A stretch of DNA of 64,000 nt from Sapria himalayana (taxonomy: Eukaryota; Streptophyta; Magnoliopsida; Malpighiales; Rafflesiaceae). The DNA is taken from assembly GCA_029783825.1 (NCBI GenBank), contig JAREIK010001323.1:124001-188000 (forward strand). The letters are read 5' to 3'. Positions within the stretch are counted from its first letter, which is position 1. Each line of letters begins with the position of its first letter. The position numbers were made by a program, and so were the translations under genes. Below are positions 40,186 to 53,048 of the stretch, one piece after another. Below the pieces are notes generated by a model. It did not search any database. It was not told where the DNA came from and was given only the letters and a program-made list of their open reading frames with translations.

Positions 40186-40672
40186 AGATTGGCAATACAG
40201 CAATAGCACAAAAATGGGAGTCCTGCTGCCCAGTCAGAGGGTCGAAGAAAATTGTAGAGCAGAGTCTGGACTATCCGAGTGATCCGACCTGCTTCGGTTA
40301 ATTAAACTGAAAAACTATTATATATAAAAATATTTTTTTGTACTATTTGCTTACTCTGTGAATTCTCTTCCGACAGATTCCCCCCCCCCCCCCCCCCCCC
40401 CCGATGATTCTCTTCCTGATTACTGAACATACTGTAAGAATATTCTAGTTTTGGTTATAATCTATAAGCACATAAGTATTTTTCTGGTGAATGTAGCTAT
40501 TCGTGTTGAACGACTAGTGAACCATGTTATATTGTGTTTTTTGCTGTGGTTTGTGTGTGCTTTGGTTTTGCAGATTGTCGTCGTTGTAAATATATATATC
40601 ACTTGTTGTTTCTTCTTCTCATATTGAATCTATAAAATCACAAACCTTGCAAGCGAAATTCCCAACATTTAG
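40186..40672 (+). repeat. LTR-like sequence of a Copia element
   Basis: The segment ends CGAAATTCCCAACA followed by TTTAGAGGTCAAG, where a primer site would begin. It has the TTTTTGCTGTGGTTTGTGTG and ACCTTGCAAGCGAAATT kind of end seen in plant Copia LTRs. A run of 23 C lies at 40380-40402. No second LTR was found, so the call is tentative. Confidence 0.4.
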
Positions 40673-41219
40673 AGGTCAAGAATAAAAATATTTATGTTTT
40701 GATCATCATTCCAAAAAAATATTAATAAAAAATTACAAAAACTTGAAATATTTATGTATTGGGCTTAAAAAAATCATGTTATCCATAACTTAAATATGTT
40801 TTAGTTATGCATATATAATATTAGTGGTAAACATAATATTTATATTATGCATAATTAAAAAATATTTATGATTAAGTATAAATTGTGTTATGCATAACAT
40901 TTAATAATACGAGGCCTACTTAGAAGGAAAAATAACTAAATACCCTTTTATGTCCAAACGCTATAGAGCCAAATAGTCGCAATAATTAGTTCATTCTAAT
41001 ATATGCAAGCTAAAGACTATACAAGAAAATGGTGTTTTTGAGTACTTCATTATTAATTAATCAAGAAATGGCTTTATTTATTTAATATACCATAAGTTCG
41101 ATACTTTTGAGAAATTAAAAGAGAATAGGATATAAATGAAGAAACATCACAATAAATATTTTAAAATCTTTAAAGACTTTTGGGATTACTTGATAGATCA
41201 AAAAATTTCATTTTAATCA

Positions 41220-42050
41220 TCCACGCCTACACTCCAGAGGAGAAGAGTATGATAGAAAAAAAAGAATATGACTCTTATTGACTAAGTAAGGTCAATGATG
41301 AGTTATTCGAATTTGTCTGATTCATTCTAAGGATATGCATTAGAAATAGTAACTTATGTTTTAAATTTAGTTTCATCTAAGTTGTTGCCTGCTACTCCAA
41401 CTAAAATGTGGACTAGCATAAGTCTAATCTGAAACACATTCATTTATGAGGTTGTCTAGCACATGTGTTAAAAATGGGGATAGCTAAATTGGAGAAGAGA
41501 ATAAAAGTTTGTTTATTCGTGGTACATCCTAGAGAGACTAAAGATGGTTTGTTTTATAAACTAAAGGATCAGAAGTTAATTAGCATTAATGCCAAATTCT
41601 AAGAATAAGACTATATAGCAACTATAAGCTGAGAAAAAGAATTATTCTAAAGATTCTAAGAAGTGATAAGCAAGTCAAAACTCTTTTAATACCAAAAGGA
41701 ATACCACAAGGTAACATCTTTGATACCTCATTAATTCATCATACTGAAAGAATTATTATTGATAGTGTTAATACCTAACCTTGTGAGCCTATCATTGATA
41801 TGTTGATCATATAGCCATAAAGATATGATCATAATGGTACATATGGATCAGTATCTATTCAACATATTGCTAAAAGTATACAATAGGATTGTCTCATCGT
41901 AGTAGGAAAATTATTTATCAACCTGCTTGCTATATACTTATAAAAAAGTCTTATGACAGAATTTTTGATGAATTATATACTAGACTTAGAAATTATGAAA
42001 AATCACATAAATATAAGAATGCAACTTATCTTTTTTTGTTGTGTGGGTGA
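41220..42050 (+). mobile_element. Fossil Copia integrase / RT-linker region
   Basis: Plus-strand translation, with stops, has a diverged VAERRNRTLLDMVR match near 41250-41285. It is followed by LEIVTYVLNLVSSKLLPATP (41340-41400) and KDGLFYKLKDQKLISINAKF (41545-41605), all in the order of a Copia integrase C-terminus. A diverged RSGR...QP segment (RSRKIIYQPACY) near 41900 marks the entry to RT. Nothing is intact. Confidence 0.75.
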
Positions 42051-42589
42051 TGCTATTTAATTATTTTTGCTTGTGTAGTTTGTGTATTGTGAAGAATGTG
42101 AGCTTGAACAATGCTTGAGATTCAAAAATTTATTGGACAAAATGTTTTCTTCAGAATAGCAATTAAGATGCAACCACGTTGCCAATTCTGAGTTGAGAAT
42201 CCGATAAATCGATATTATCACATATAGAATAATGCATGAAGAGAATAAAAGAATTCACCCCAAAATCACAAGTTTACATGTATGTACTAACTTTGAGATT
42301 TGTAGAGTTTTATATCCTAGAAAATATATTTTAGTCTAAAGTATAATTTTTGACATTATGTGCTTTATAGACTCTTTGTACTTGTGAAAACGTCTTTAGC
42401 ATATATTATTTATTGTGGATGTATTGTATTTGGGCTTTGTTTTTACTAGTCTAAATTTTTATAATTTTTATGTTGAGGTTTCCTTCATTTTTTGGGTCAT
42501 TTAATGTATCGCTTCCATTACTTAATTAACCAAGCTTCATTCCCAATTTTTAGAATTTTCTAAAGATGTAAAGTGAAATGACAAGAAAA

Positions 42590-42900
42590 GACTTTCTCAT
42601 GGTAATCTCATTTCTAAGAGACACAATAGAGACATCATGAGGCACACAAGCTAGTGGAAGAACTTATTCTTCGAAAAAAAATTCACAAAATAGAAAAACT
42701 ATCAAGTGTTATTACTATAACAAGATGAGAATATGAGACACGTGAAAAAGAACTACTATTCTTAGAGAGGAATACAACAATAGTGCATCTGAAGAGATTG
42801 ATCTGACGAATAAAATAGCATCACCTTAGAAGGTGACTTGATAATCCGGAGTATTTTTGCTTCACTATATAAACTTTCACTATCATCTGAAGTACTTAAC
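42590..42900 (+). mobile_element. Fossil Copia gag zinc-knuckle region
   Basis: Translation gives a basic stretch and then KCYYYNKM (about 42710-42735), a decayed CCHC knuckle. NNSASEEIDLTNKIASP follows, resembling the gag/protease spacer of plant Copia elements. Stops are frequent. Its relation to the adjacent integrase fossil is unclear, since the order is reversed. Confidence 0.5.
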
Positions 42901-43079
42901 ATATAATCCTGAATATTTGAAATTTTTGAATCTTTTTTTTTTCATAATTTTGATAAGTTTATCTACCCCTTATTTATAGTAATAATATTATTTTCTTTAG
43001 ATATCATTGCTTTCTATAATGATAAAATTTACTTTTTTTTTTGACTTTGTCCTATTCTTATATTGACTTATACTAGAGT

Positions 43080-43640
43080 CACATTCCATCGATCTTCTTC
43101 TGAAGACAATAAAAGCCTTAGTTTTGTTGAGAGGAAAATATTCAAATCTCTCTTGTTTTAATGCCTACATTATTCATCAAGTATAGTACGCGAAACTTGA
43201 TGTAAAACTAAATTTTTTCTTAAAGTACTATTTAACATATACATAATGAAATGTCATATGAATCAAAAAAAAAATTGAAGTTGAAGTTTATTTCATTCCT
43301 TTTCTTCAATGTCATGTTCCGTGTATGATATTTAAGAGTTATATTTTTAGAATGTTGATATGTTCAGTCAATGAAACACATTCTGACATTTAAAGATCAT
43401 TGAGATTTTTTTTCAAAAAGATTTTATTGTATAGAAACTTTACTTCATACATATTTATCAAAGTATCACAAATCTCTTTTATAAATTATAATTTGAGTAA
43501 ACTTAATAATATATTATTTGCTACTATAAAATTGTTTCTAGATAATTTTTTTTTTCAATATATCTTTTATCTTTATTTTCCATAGCCAAAAATTACTACG
43601 ATTGAATTTTTTCAATTCAAAATTTTTTGTTATTTATTTC
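43080..43640 (-). mobile_element. Fossil Copia gag N-terminal region
   Basis: Minus-strand translation starts near 43610 with FELKKFNRSNFWLWKIKIKD, matching the FxxxKFDGxNFxLWKxKMxD start of plant Copia gag. Further down it matches the SLTEHINI-type segment (about 43395-43365). The neighbouring 43640-44060 aligns with 61840-62230, which follows a related gag, so it is likely LTR and leader sequence of the same family. Confidence 0.65.
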
Positions 43641-44060
43641 ACTTTTATAATGAATAAATCATGAGAAAAATGGTAATTATATATGTTAAATATATTAAAA
43701 AAAAATGTAAGTGAAGAAACCATAATGGTCCCTTTTAAAATTCAAAAACCTTTAGCCTTTTATCACTCTTTCGAAAAAACTTTCTTTTATACATATCAAT
43801 CACAAAAATTATTATCCTAAAGTCTATATTTTATACCACTAATATGAAAATAAAATATATAGTATTGATTTGAAATATATAATTCAAAAATAATAAAAGA
43901 ATTAAACTACACAATAACATAAAAGCTAAAGACTCTTGGGATCTAGGATTATTATAAAAGAGAAAAATGATTTTTTATAGATGAATAAGGGGAGTAAAAC
44001 AAATGAATAGGCTATGTGGGAATGGTGAATTTTAACCTACCACTTCGCCTACCATAGTAT
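43641..44060 (-). repeat. LTR/leader-like sequence shared with 61840-62240
   Basis: Common blocks: TTATTTCACTTTTATA, a segment reading (TAG)GCTCTTATCAC or GCCTTTTATCACTC, CATxxATxxACCACAAA, CTAxTACCAC or ATACCACTAAT, and AATAAAAGAA. Both copies sit directly upstream, on the minus strand, of Copia gag fossils. Confidence 0.45.
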
Positions 44061-44519
44061 AATGATACACTTTTTGCTTATTTGCTAAAAAAATGTACAA
44101 TGAGGATTAGTCAACATAATGACTCTTGCTGAACTACTAGTTGAAATTTGTGTTGGCTTCATAAAATCTTGAGGAATTAATGTAAGATTTATTAAGGGAA
44201 TGTTGATTTCTATAGTGAAAAGAGTTGGGGAATGATGAAGGAGATGAGGTGTTGTGCTATAATTGGATTTAAGTTACAATGTCAAATTATCCATCATACC
44301 ACTATCATCATTATAATGATTTGGTGGACTATTATATACTAGTTTTAAAGAAAAATAATAGCTTAGTGCTCTATTAAAAAATTTATTGAGAATTATTCAC
44401 TAGTTTTCCATAATTTCAAACAATATATCTTGAATTAAAAACTATTTGATGAGAGGTGCTCTCACATCATTTAATTAAAAAAAAAACAAACATTTAATAA
44501 AAAAACATTCATTTTTCTT

Positions 44520-45070
44520 ATGCTCCGAACTCTCTCTCTCTCTATGAAACTCTATAGTTGTGCATGCTGCTACTTCTTTTCCTCTCCCACAACAATATCA
44601 AAATTGTTAATCAATTGGTCATCAAAATTTTGGGAAAACAAGAGTGGATTGTTTTTCAGCTTTGTATTCTCATTCTCTTCTCTATAAACCCTATCCATGT
44701 GCATGTGCCCCATATTATTCTATGAATTCTCATTCTTTTCAAAAACCTATAGTTGTGCATGCCACTTTTTTATTCTTCTCTCCCCCATCATAATGAAAAT
44801 TGATAATTGGCTAGCATTTGGAATTTAGGAAATACATGAGTGTTTTATTTTCAGCTTTGCATCCTCATTCTACTATCTATAAACCCTATCCCCATACCCC
44901 ATCTTATTCTCTGAATTCTTCTTCTCTCTAAAACCCTATAACTGTGCATGCTGCTTTTTCTTCTCCTCTTTCCCAACAATATTAAAATTATTAATCAGTT
45001 GGTGATTGAAATTTGGGAAAAACATGAGGGCATTATTTTTCAGCTATGCATTCTCATCTCCCTAAAATTC
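44520..45070. repeat. About 190-bp tandem repeat, three diverged copies
   Basis: Units begin near 44550, 44746 and 44934 with C(T)CTATA(G/A)(T/C)TGTGCATGC. Shared words are CTTCT(T)(T)TCCTCTC(C)CA, AAAATT(G/A)(T/A)TAAT, TTTTCAGCT(T/A)TG(T/C)AT and AAACCCTATCC. Confidence 0.85.
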
Positions 45071-45079
45071 ATTAAATAA

Positions 45080-45900
45080 ACTACTCCTGGAAAACTCAAT
45101 TCAGTATCCTCATCTTCGATTTGGATCTTCTTGGCTATCTCAATGGTACATCAATTTGTCTCATTTCCCCTATTATCTAAGATAGTGTGTAGCTTTCCAA
45201 TCCAAACTATCTTTCTTGGAGCCATCAAGATCAACTCATCCTCCATTCCAATTTTAGTTCATTAAGTGAATATGTTGTTCTGCTTGTCTCTTCTTCAACC
45301 TCCAGTAATGATGCTTGCACCTATTTATCATGCCACTATGTCAAATGCTCAACTAAACACATCATTTATCTCAAAGATAAGTTAACTATGAGCACTCGAG
45401 GTGATCTCTCAATCAGTAATTTCTTTCTTTCAATCAAATAAATTGCAGATGTACTTACTTGGTTGTCTTCATATTGATGTTGAACTTCTTGTCTATGCTT
45501 CTCACAGTCTTGAAACTACCTACAAGGAACTTATTACTACTATCCACACTCACAACTTTATGATACTATTCAAATAATGATTTGATATAAGATCATTGAC
45601 CATGAAATATTGCACCTATAGTCAATTATATTCATGATGACAAATCCAAATACAAATCTGTTCATGTTGCACGTATAGTCAATTTTACCAAGTGTACCAT
45701 TCCATTGCCTCATTCATCCAAATACCAATCCTTCTTTCACTCATCTAATCTACTTTCCACCTAATCTCTACCTGAATTATCATCACTACCAAAACCTGCT
45801 TTCCTTGCATCTATCCCTCATGGCACTGATGTTTGCCAATACTATGACAAACATGGTCACAATACTAATTATGACCAGAACTATCATTGGTTGTGACAAC
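45080..45900 (+). mobile_element. Fossil Copia gag (UBN2 type) with decayed zinc knuckle
   Basis: Plus-strand translation gives DLLGYLNGTSICLISPII (45125-45178), LKDKLTMSTRGDLSISNF (about 45370-45425) and IADVL, the usual order of a Copia gag. Near 45835-45885 it gives VCQYYDKHGHNTNYDQNYHW, a knuckle with its second Cys changed to Tyr. Stops and shifts separate the parts. Confidence 0.75.
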
Positions 45901-47630
45901 CACCACTAGAACTATAGTTGGTAGTGAAAATCTCTATTAGAACTATCATTGGCTACAACAACCACCACATGCAACATTGCTGACTACAAGTTCTCAATGG
46001 TTGTAGAAAGGTAAAATGAAGCACACACAAAAATTGCATGTTGTGGAAAAAATCACACATTAACAAACACAAAATTATAATTCTTAAATGAAATGAATCC
46101 AAATACATTTCCACTTAAATTCATAATCTATGAGCCGATATAGCTAGGTTGGCTATCTAATCAATAGAGACTAAAATGTCTCTATTTAATTAAGGTGATA
46201 ATCTATTCAATACTTGTGCTATATCATCACTGTCCATGTGATACCAGTGTTAGAGAACCTTGGAATCAAATTTCAGTATCACGATAATACTCATAGGATG
46301 TGATTATTTTAACTATTTAAAATTGTCATTGTTTTAACAAGAGGAAGCCACCTAAAATGGAGCATATGCCATCAGTATAGATGTCTCCCTTATTACACTT
46401 CACCAGGTCTTCGATGAAGAAGATGACACTACTATGGAGTAGCATCATTCATGCCATATTAATATAATAAAATTACAAAATTAACTGATTCAAGTTACAT
46501 CATTTCTTAAAGATTATTTAAGAATGTGACATTTATGGTTTCTTCTAATTTTTAAAAAAATTTATTTTTATATATATATAATCAGAATTAATTTAATATA
46601 AATCAATTAATTTGATTTAATAATAAAATCCAATAATTCAATAATAATCAATTTAATTATTCTAATTATATACACACATATATTCTAAACAAATAAATAA
46701 AATCTTTATAATATTTCTTATGGTATTGGATGTGACTACAAAAGAGACTCTAGTCTAAATAAGATCTTGGGCTTCCAATAAATTTCATTGTAATATAATT
46801 TATATTAATTATAATTCATACCACTATAAAATTATAATTATATTCTCTCACTTTTTTAAAATAATTAATGCCTTTTTTTATTTAATACTTTATAAACTTT
46901 TTAAAATAAGATTACAGATACTCATTGATTGAATTAAATTGCTAATATTTTATTTCAACCAATCTCAAATTATTTCCTTGAAAATTTCCACTTAACTTAT
47001 TTAAAATGCTGGATCAAAAATCACTTGTAGTGTTTGGAAATATCAAAGCTTAGAAGCTTCTACATGGGGGTATCATCAATACTTCTAACATAATATGGAT
47101 TCCATCAACAATTAATATTCACCATGTATTTGATAAAATTATATAATTCATAGAGATCATAATTCTATTTCTAGATCTTTTTCTTTATGAGTCAAAACAA
47201 CTAATAATAAGTGCACGTCAATATTAATTACTTCAAGAATAAGAGTAATAATTTTTATATTAACAACAATGTATTTTATTTTATATGTTAGTACAAGATT
47301 ATTACTTTGTGGTGGTCCAATTCAACACACATAAGTGTGCTAGCACTAGAAGTTAAAACTTCACTATTCTTCATTGTCAAGATAAACATACTAAAATTTT
47401 GTGCTATAATCTTGCTGATATATTGTTCGATTCTATCTAGATTGTGAATAATAAACTTATATTTCACAAGACCTGACAATTAAATCTTCCGTGCATGAGT
47501 TAAACTCTATGCACAAAATTATCTATTATCTAAAATAAAGGACATGCATTTCTATAAATTGAGCTCATTGTAAATTAATTCATTAAAACAAGAAAATTAA
47601 TCAAACTTATCAAAAGAAAAATAACAATAA
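45901..47630. other. AT-rich intergenic DNA without recognised content
   Basis: Begins with repeated ACTATCATTGG(C/T)/ACAACCACCAC words (45880-45975). Nothing else was recognised; probably further decayed retroelement sequence. Confidence 0.55.
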
Positions 47631-47639
47631 ATGAATTTC

Positions 47640-48400
47640 AAAATAAAATAATTCTAACAATACTACAGAAGGTTCTTCCAATATTAATTTGCACAATATT
47701 GATTCTTTTTGCTATAGATTTTGTGTTTAATCCCATGAAATGCATACAATAATAAAATATTCCATCTAGTACAAAAAATACTATTTTTCTTCTTCGTGAT
47801 CTTCACCAAATGATCAACGAAGCCGAGTCTACTAGGAGTTGGCTTCATATCTCCTAATTCTAGTTTCTTGAACACCTAATAAGGAAGAAGGTTCACATTT
47901 ATACTCAAGTCTAATAAAAGTTTTGACATTCATATTGCCAATGTTTAATGAAATTGTGAGGCATCTTGGAACTTTATACTTTATTCTAATTTATCACTCA
48001 ATAATGGTACTAACTTATTTGATTAAAAATATATTTTTATCCATTCTCAGCCCATGTTTCACCTTGCATGAGTCTTTGAGAAACCTTGCATAGGCTAGCA
48101 CGTACTTGAAAATATTAAAAATAAGATATTTATCTTCACTTCTTTGAGTGTTTCAAAGATTTACATGTCATTAATTTTTTGTTGCAAGAAGTGTTTTAAG
48201 GAATGATTTAGAAATTAGTTTTATCTTTTTTTTGGAATTTTGCAAAAGTATGTGAATGTAGACCTTTCTCTCTATTTTATTTTGTAATTCTCCTTGTTTC
48301 TCCACATATTGATTTTCTTTTTCCTTTCTTCAACTAAATTTTTAGGCATATTTTTAGTTGTTATTCACTTTTATGATTTCTTTCATAGTCTATGAAATTT
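47640..48400 (-). mobile_element. Fossil Gypsy element, gag end to protease region
   Basis: On the minus strand, from about 48290 down, translation passes a diverged gag end (LLQNSKKKIKLISKSFLK) and the FLETLKEVKINI segment (48175-48140). It then gives KIKFQDASQF-like and LLDLSINVNLLPY segments, the latter corresponding to the LCDLGASINLMP protease motif (about 47920-47880), and VFKKLELGDMKPT (47878-47840). This order is that of Athila/Tat-like or related Gypsy elements. Stops are many. Confidence 0.7.
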
Positions 48401-48599
48401 CACAAATTAATTTATTTTTCTTTTTACTATTTTAGTTATGTTTTCCTTGCTAATCTTGGTTTTTTTGGTCAATTTTAGTTCATTTTTATGCTATGGCTTC
48501 CCTAGGTGATGATGACTTTGAATTCATCTACTTTGTCACATATTTAATAGTTAGAAATAGCTTGTGAATAGTTGAAACCTTCCGCCACTCACTTGATTT

Positions 48600-48860
48600 T
48601 CAGAATTTTTGTTGTTATTGCAAACTAATGAAGTTTTATGCCTAACTTATTAATCACCAGAATTTCACAATTATTTGGGAACTAATGAAATCTTTTGTCT
48701 AGAAATATGCTCACTCAAATATTGTTAATGCTTGAAATTTATGAAATCTTATTTCCCACAATTTTATCCCATAATTTTAGAAGTAATTGTGAACTTATAA
48801 AATCTTTTGTCCAAAAATCTGGCCCATCATATTTCTCAAAGTACTTGAAAAAAAGTGAAG
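48600..48860. repeat. Diverged short tandem repeats
   Basis: Words of the form AATTxTTTGxGAACTxATxAAATCTTTTGTC(T/C)A recur at about 48605, 48668 and 48778. The unit length is irregular and divergence is high. Confidence 0.45.
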
Positions 48861-48901
48861 CTTTTTTTCCAACTAATATACTTTGTAGTCTAAGTTTGTA
48901 A

Positions 48902-50370
48902 CACCTTGTAAATTTTTTTCATGTACTTTGTAAATATCATTTTCACCTTTATTTATATATTTTTAATATTAGCATACTATCGCCATGCTTCAATAATATT
49001 TTAAACCGAAATCAAGATTTAGAACATGCCAAAATAATAAAAACTAATATAAAAATAAATATTTTACAATCTTGTAATAACACCCTTAATATTTAAATTG
49101 AGTTAGTTGTGGATAATTACTAATAAAAAAACATAGCTAAAATAAAATCTTTATATTGATTAGGAACCATTAACCATAACTTACACAATATTAGCCCATG
49201 CTAATGAAAAGCAAAAAGATATTTAAATTGAAATTCCTCTATTATGGCTTTCTTTTTTGGAAAAATTATATTTTGGCACCTCAAACCAAATATAATATTT
49301 TTAGATAGTAGAATAAATTTTCTATTAATATTTAGCTATGAGCTCAATCACATTTTCTAGGTTCTAGATAAGATAATGACAAGCATTGGATGCTTTGGGT
49401 AATTGAAATAAAAATATGATTCTATTATTATTATTATATAAAAAATATAACAAAAAATTATATATGAGAGATGAGTGTACCATTTTATATTTCTAATATA
49501 TTTTACATATATTTGCAACATATTTTTTCAAATGAAAAGTAAAAAAAATACAAGATAACGTGTAAATTTCATGGTAAGTTTTTCATGTAGTTCCCATGCT
49601 ATTGCACATTTTAAAAAACTTTTAGGTTTTTCTTATTTTCAATTTAGTTATGCTCTCTAATGTTTTCATAAGGTGTTGTAAATAATAAATTTACAAATCC
49701 ATTAGGCTACATTGCTATCCAAAATTTTATCAACTTAAAAAATTTCATAAGACCTTATGAACATTTTTTTTCAGCTCAATATCCATGATTTATTTCCTGG
49801 TTCAATCATACTTTTGATAGTCAGTTGAACTTATTTAAGACCAAATAAATCTAAAAATACCAAAAACTCATGCAAAAGCCAAAATCATGGAATCTACGTG
49901 AATAATTATTACTCAAAAGTATCTAAGTGAAAAAAAATAATTGCCTTGTGTATATATATTTGTTGAGTAATAATCAATTCTACATATCGAAACCCATACA
50001 ATGCATCATTTATCACCACATTACTTTGGATCTATGCATTTTGTTCATGAAAACTCTCCAATTAATGATAGGATGGTAGAACATGTCTCCAATATATTTT
50101 TCATATCTATATTAATACATATAAAGAGTGCCAATATTCTTCTAAAAAGAGTATATTTATTATTCATGTTGATAATTTTCTATTTAAAAAAGTATCATTC
50201 TTTAAATATTTTTCCAAGAGAATTTTCTACAATGAAATCAATATCATGGCCAATTGGAACTTGACTTCCAATTGCTAATGATATTATGACACTTACTGTC
50301 CATTAGATTGTTACATTTTTCTTTTATGTGATATCAATTTGAAAATTTATGATTGATCCTTTTTTTCTCA
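48902..50370. other. AT-rich intergenic DNA without recognised content
   Basis: No motif-bearing frame or repeat boundary was seen. An 87-residue plus-strand frame at 50001-50264 has no recognisable domain and AT-driven composition. Confidence 0.55.
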
Positions 50371-50375
50371 CAGGA

Positions 50376-50760
50376 TATAAGTATTGAAGAAAGTAAAGAT
50401 GATGTTAGTCATGATATCCTACCACTATTTATAACTATAAAGATTGGAGATTGTATATGTGAATATAATTATATAGGAGAATGCGAGGCAACTATTATCA
50501 TGGGATACACATAAAAAAAATAAGTCTAGACAATACAAGACATATTTATGCTTGGAGATTCCATAATTTTCTTCTGCATATAGAAACCTCATTGCTCTTA
50601 ACTAATCAATCAAGGAAAGATGACTTGAAATTTTTGTTATCTCACTGGATGGACCTATATAAGGTTTCCAATGTAGAGAAACCACTAAATTCTATAGTTT
50701 TAGGAAGGACAAGTTGAGAAGATTCGGGAAGGCTTTGTGTCAGATGAAGTAGTCTCTTAG
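50376..50760 (+). other. Coding-like segment of unknown identity
   Basis: Plus-strand frames here have less AT-driven composition than their surroundings. The frame 50481-50717 includes WRFHNFLLHIETSLLLTNQS and then KDDLKFLLSHWMDLYKVSNV, which reads like a real protein piece, perhaps an old exon or transposon part. Upstream, 50374-50480 (CACAG then GATATAAGTATTGAAG) carries stops in most frames. I cannot assign it to a family. It may be a pseudogene fragment. Confidence 0.35.
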
Positions 50761-51737
50761 AGCTTCTTAAAATATCATCTTTTAGATTATTGTATTTTTG
50801 TACTTAGTATATATTTTTTAAATTAATCATGTCTCTATATATGTGGTTTAAAAGATATATTTCTTTTATTGTTGATTTAAATGAATGACATTATTATTAC
50901 ATTTAGAATAAGGAGAATAATTCTCAACTGAAATAATATATTTATACATTAATTATCAATTCAATAATAATTTGATGATTCTCTTATCACTATGCAATCA
51001 TACTATGTTTTATGCGAAGATGGGCATTATGAAATACATGACTAATTTTATTGTTCATGACATTAAGAAATCACGACACCATTCTCCAAGTCATGACTCA
51101 TCTTTTGTCATAATAATAAAATAACAATAATAAATAATAGCTACTTGGTGGGCACACTAAACATAATTAAAAGTCATAAATCATAGATACATTTAATGAT
51201 TTATATATTTATTTTTGATAGAATTCATAGTACACCTTGTTATTATTATGTTTGTCTCCCTCATAATGGATTACTTGTCATTGTCTACTACTCTAATCAC
51301 GTACAAACCCACTAACGACCAAAACCAAAGTCTCAATTCTATTTAATTATTAAATTATCAATAACTAAATAATATCATAATAAAACATCACATTAAAACA
51401 TCAAAAAAATATTCATTATAATAAATAAATTACATCATCTACAAATTCCCCTTTCAGCTTGAACATGGGTAGAAAAATATATTTGACAAGTGAAAATTTA
51501 TCTCACCTGAATTTCAAAATCCAATTTAAGTCTTATTGAGAATATAGGTTTTAAAACATAAATCCCACAAAATTTACTCAATTTCACATAGATTTGCCAC
51601 TTGGAAATGGTCAGAAGGTGTGCTAGCCTTTTAGGAGTTGTTGAGCCTTTTGATTCATCTTTTTCATGCATCTGATTGATCTTTTATGACTTCATAGGAT
51701 TTCTTGTATATACCTAAGCATTTGGTGTGGGTTTGTT

Positions 51738-52360
51738 TAATTGAAAGTTGTGGCTTTAAATAAAAGTTGTGACTTTGGACTTTTGCTTCTATAACACAAA
51801 GTCATGGTACTGGGTATGATCCATGACTTTAGTCTTTTTCCTCTGCTTGATAGTCATGATACTGGTAAAAGTTTTGACAGCTCATTTATTCTCTATAACA
51901 CAGAGTCATTGCATTGAATATGAGGAGTTAATTAGGACTTTATCCACTATTTAATGGTCATAACACAAAAAAAGTTTGAAAACTGATTTAACTAATATAA
52001 TACGAAGTCAATGTGTTGGAATGTACCAAAGGCTTATATATTTAATTTCTATAATACAAATTCACGATGTTATAATATGATCATAGTTTATACATGTAAT
52101 ATATATAATAGAAAATTATGATGTAAAATATAGTTGTGGTTTATGCATTTAGTCTCTATAACCCATCATCACGTCACTAGGTGATGGTCATAGCTTTGGT
52201 GTCTTTCTTGAGCAAATAGTCATGGTACTTGTAATAGCCTCAACTTGATTTTGGCTTTTTATCACATATGTAGCTAAAAGTCATGATTCTAAATTAGAGC
52301 CAAAACTATGGCTTGAGTATTTATAATTTGATAAAGGAAAAGTCATGCTATCTAGATGTT
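51738..52360. repeat. Decayed tandem repeat, about 51-bp unit
   Basis: A word of the type (CTATAAxACA)AAGTCATG(G/A)TACTGG recurs at about 51789, 51840, 51890, 51940, 51992, 52049, 52101, 52153, 52205, 52268 and 52336. Most spacings are 50-57 bp. Copies are strongly diverged. Confidence 0.7.
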
Positions 52361-53048
52361 AATATGAATCTTAGCACTAACAGGGTACTTGATTGCTATG
52401 ATATAAAATAAATATCATAACTATGATATTTTTTCGAGCTAGTTCAATTGTGACTCCAAAAAATCTTTGTTACCAAAAGAATACGTTGCACAAATAAAAG
52501 ATTCTATCAACAAAATGGTAGAGTCATAGCATATAAATATTATCATGATTGTGTGTAAAGTTTGAGCAAAGAATAAATACTAAAACTAATCTATAAGTAC
52601 TCAAATATATAATCAAGACATAGCATGTAAAATACTATGACTTAGATGACTTTTTACATCGCTTCTAGTCACCAACTCAACCAATTCCAATATTTCACAC
52701 AAAAAACTCCTAATTTCACAAATATTCATCAAAACTCTTCAAAACTAAGTTTTTGTGAAATCATTATGCATAAACCTTTCTTTCAACTAAAATATATCAT
52801 GAAAATCATACCAAATAGTCAAAAATACTAAGCACTTAACATATCATATAGTAAATAAGAGCGAAAAAGTTTTATATGACTTTTTCTAGCCATAGAGACC
52901 ATACAATCATCAAGAGAAGAAATCTATTCAAAAAACAAGATATTCTTTCTAACTAGAAGCCGAATCCCATTTCATTGATATTGACCAAGTTTCTTTTGCT
53001 AGAAACTAATATTACACTTTTAATGAATAACATTTTTTTAATCTCCAA

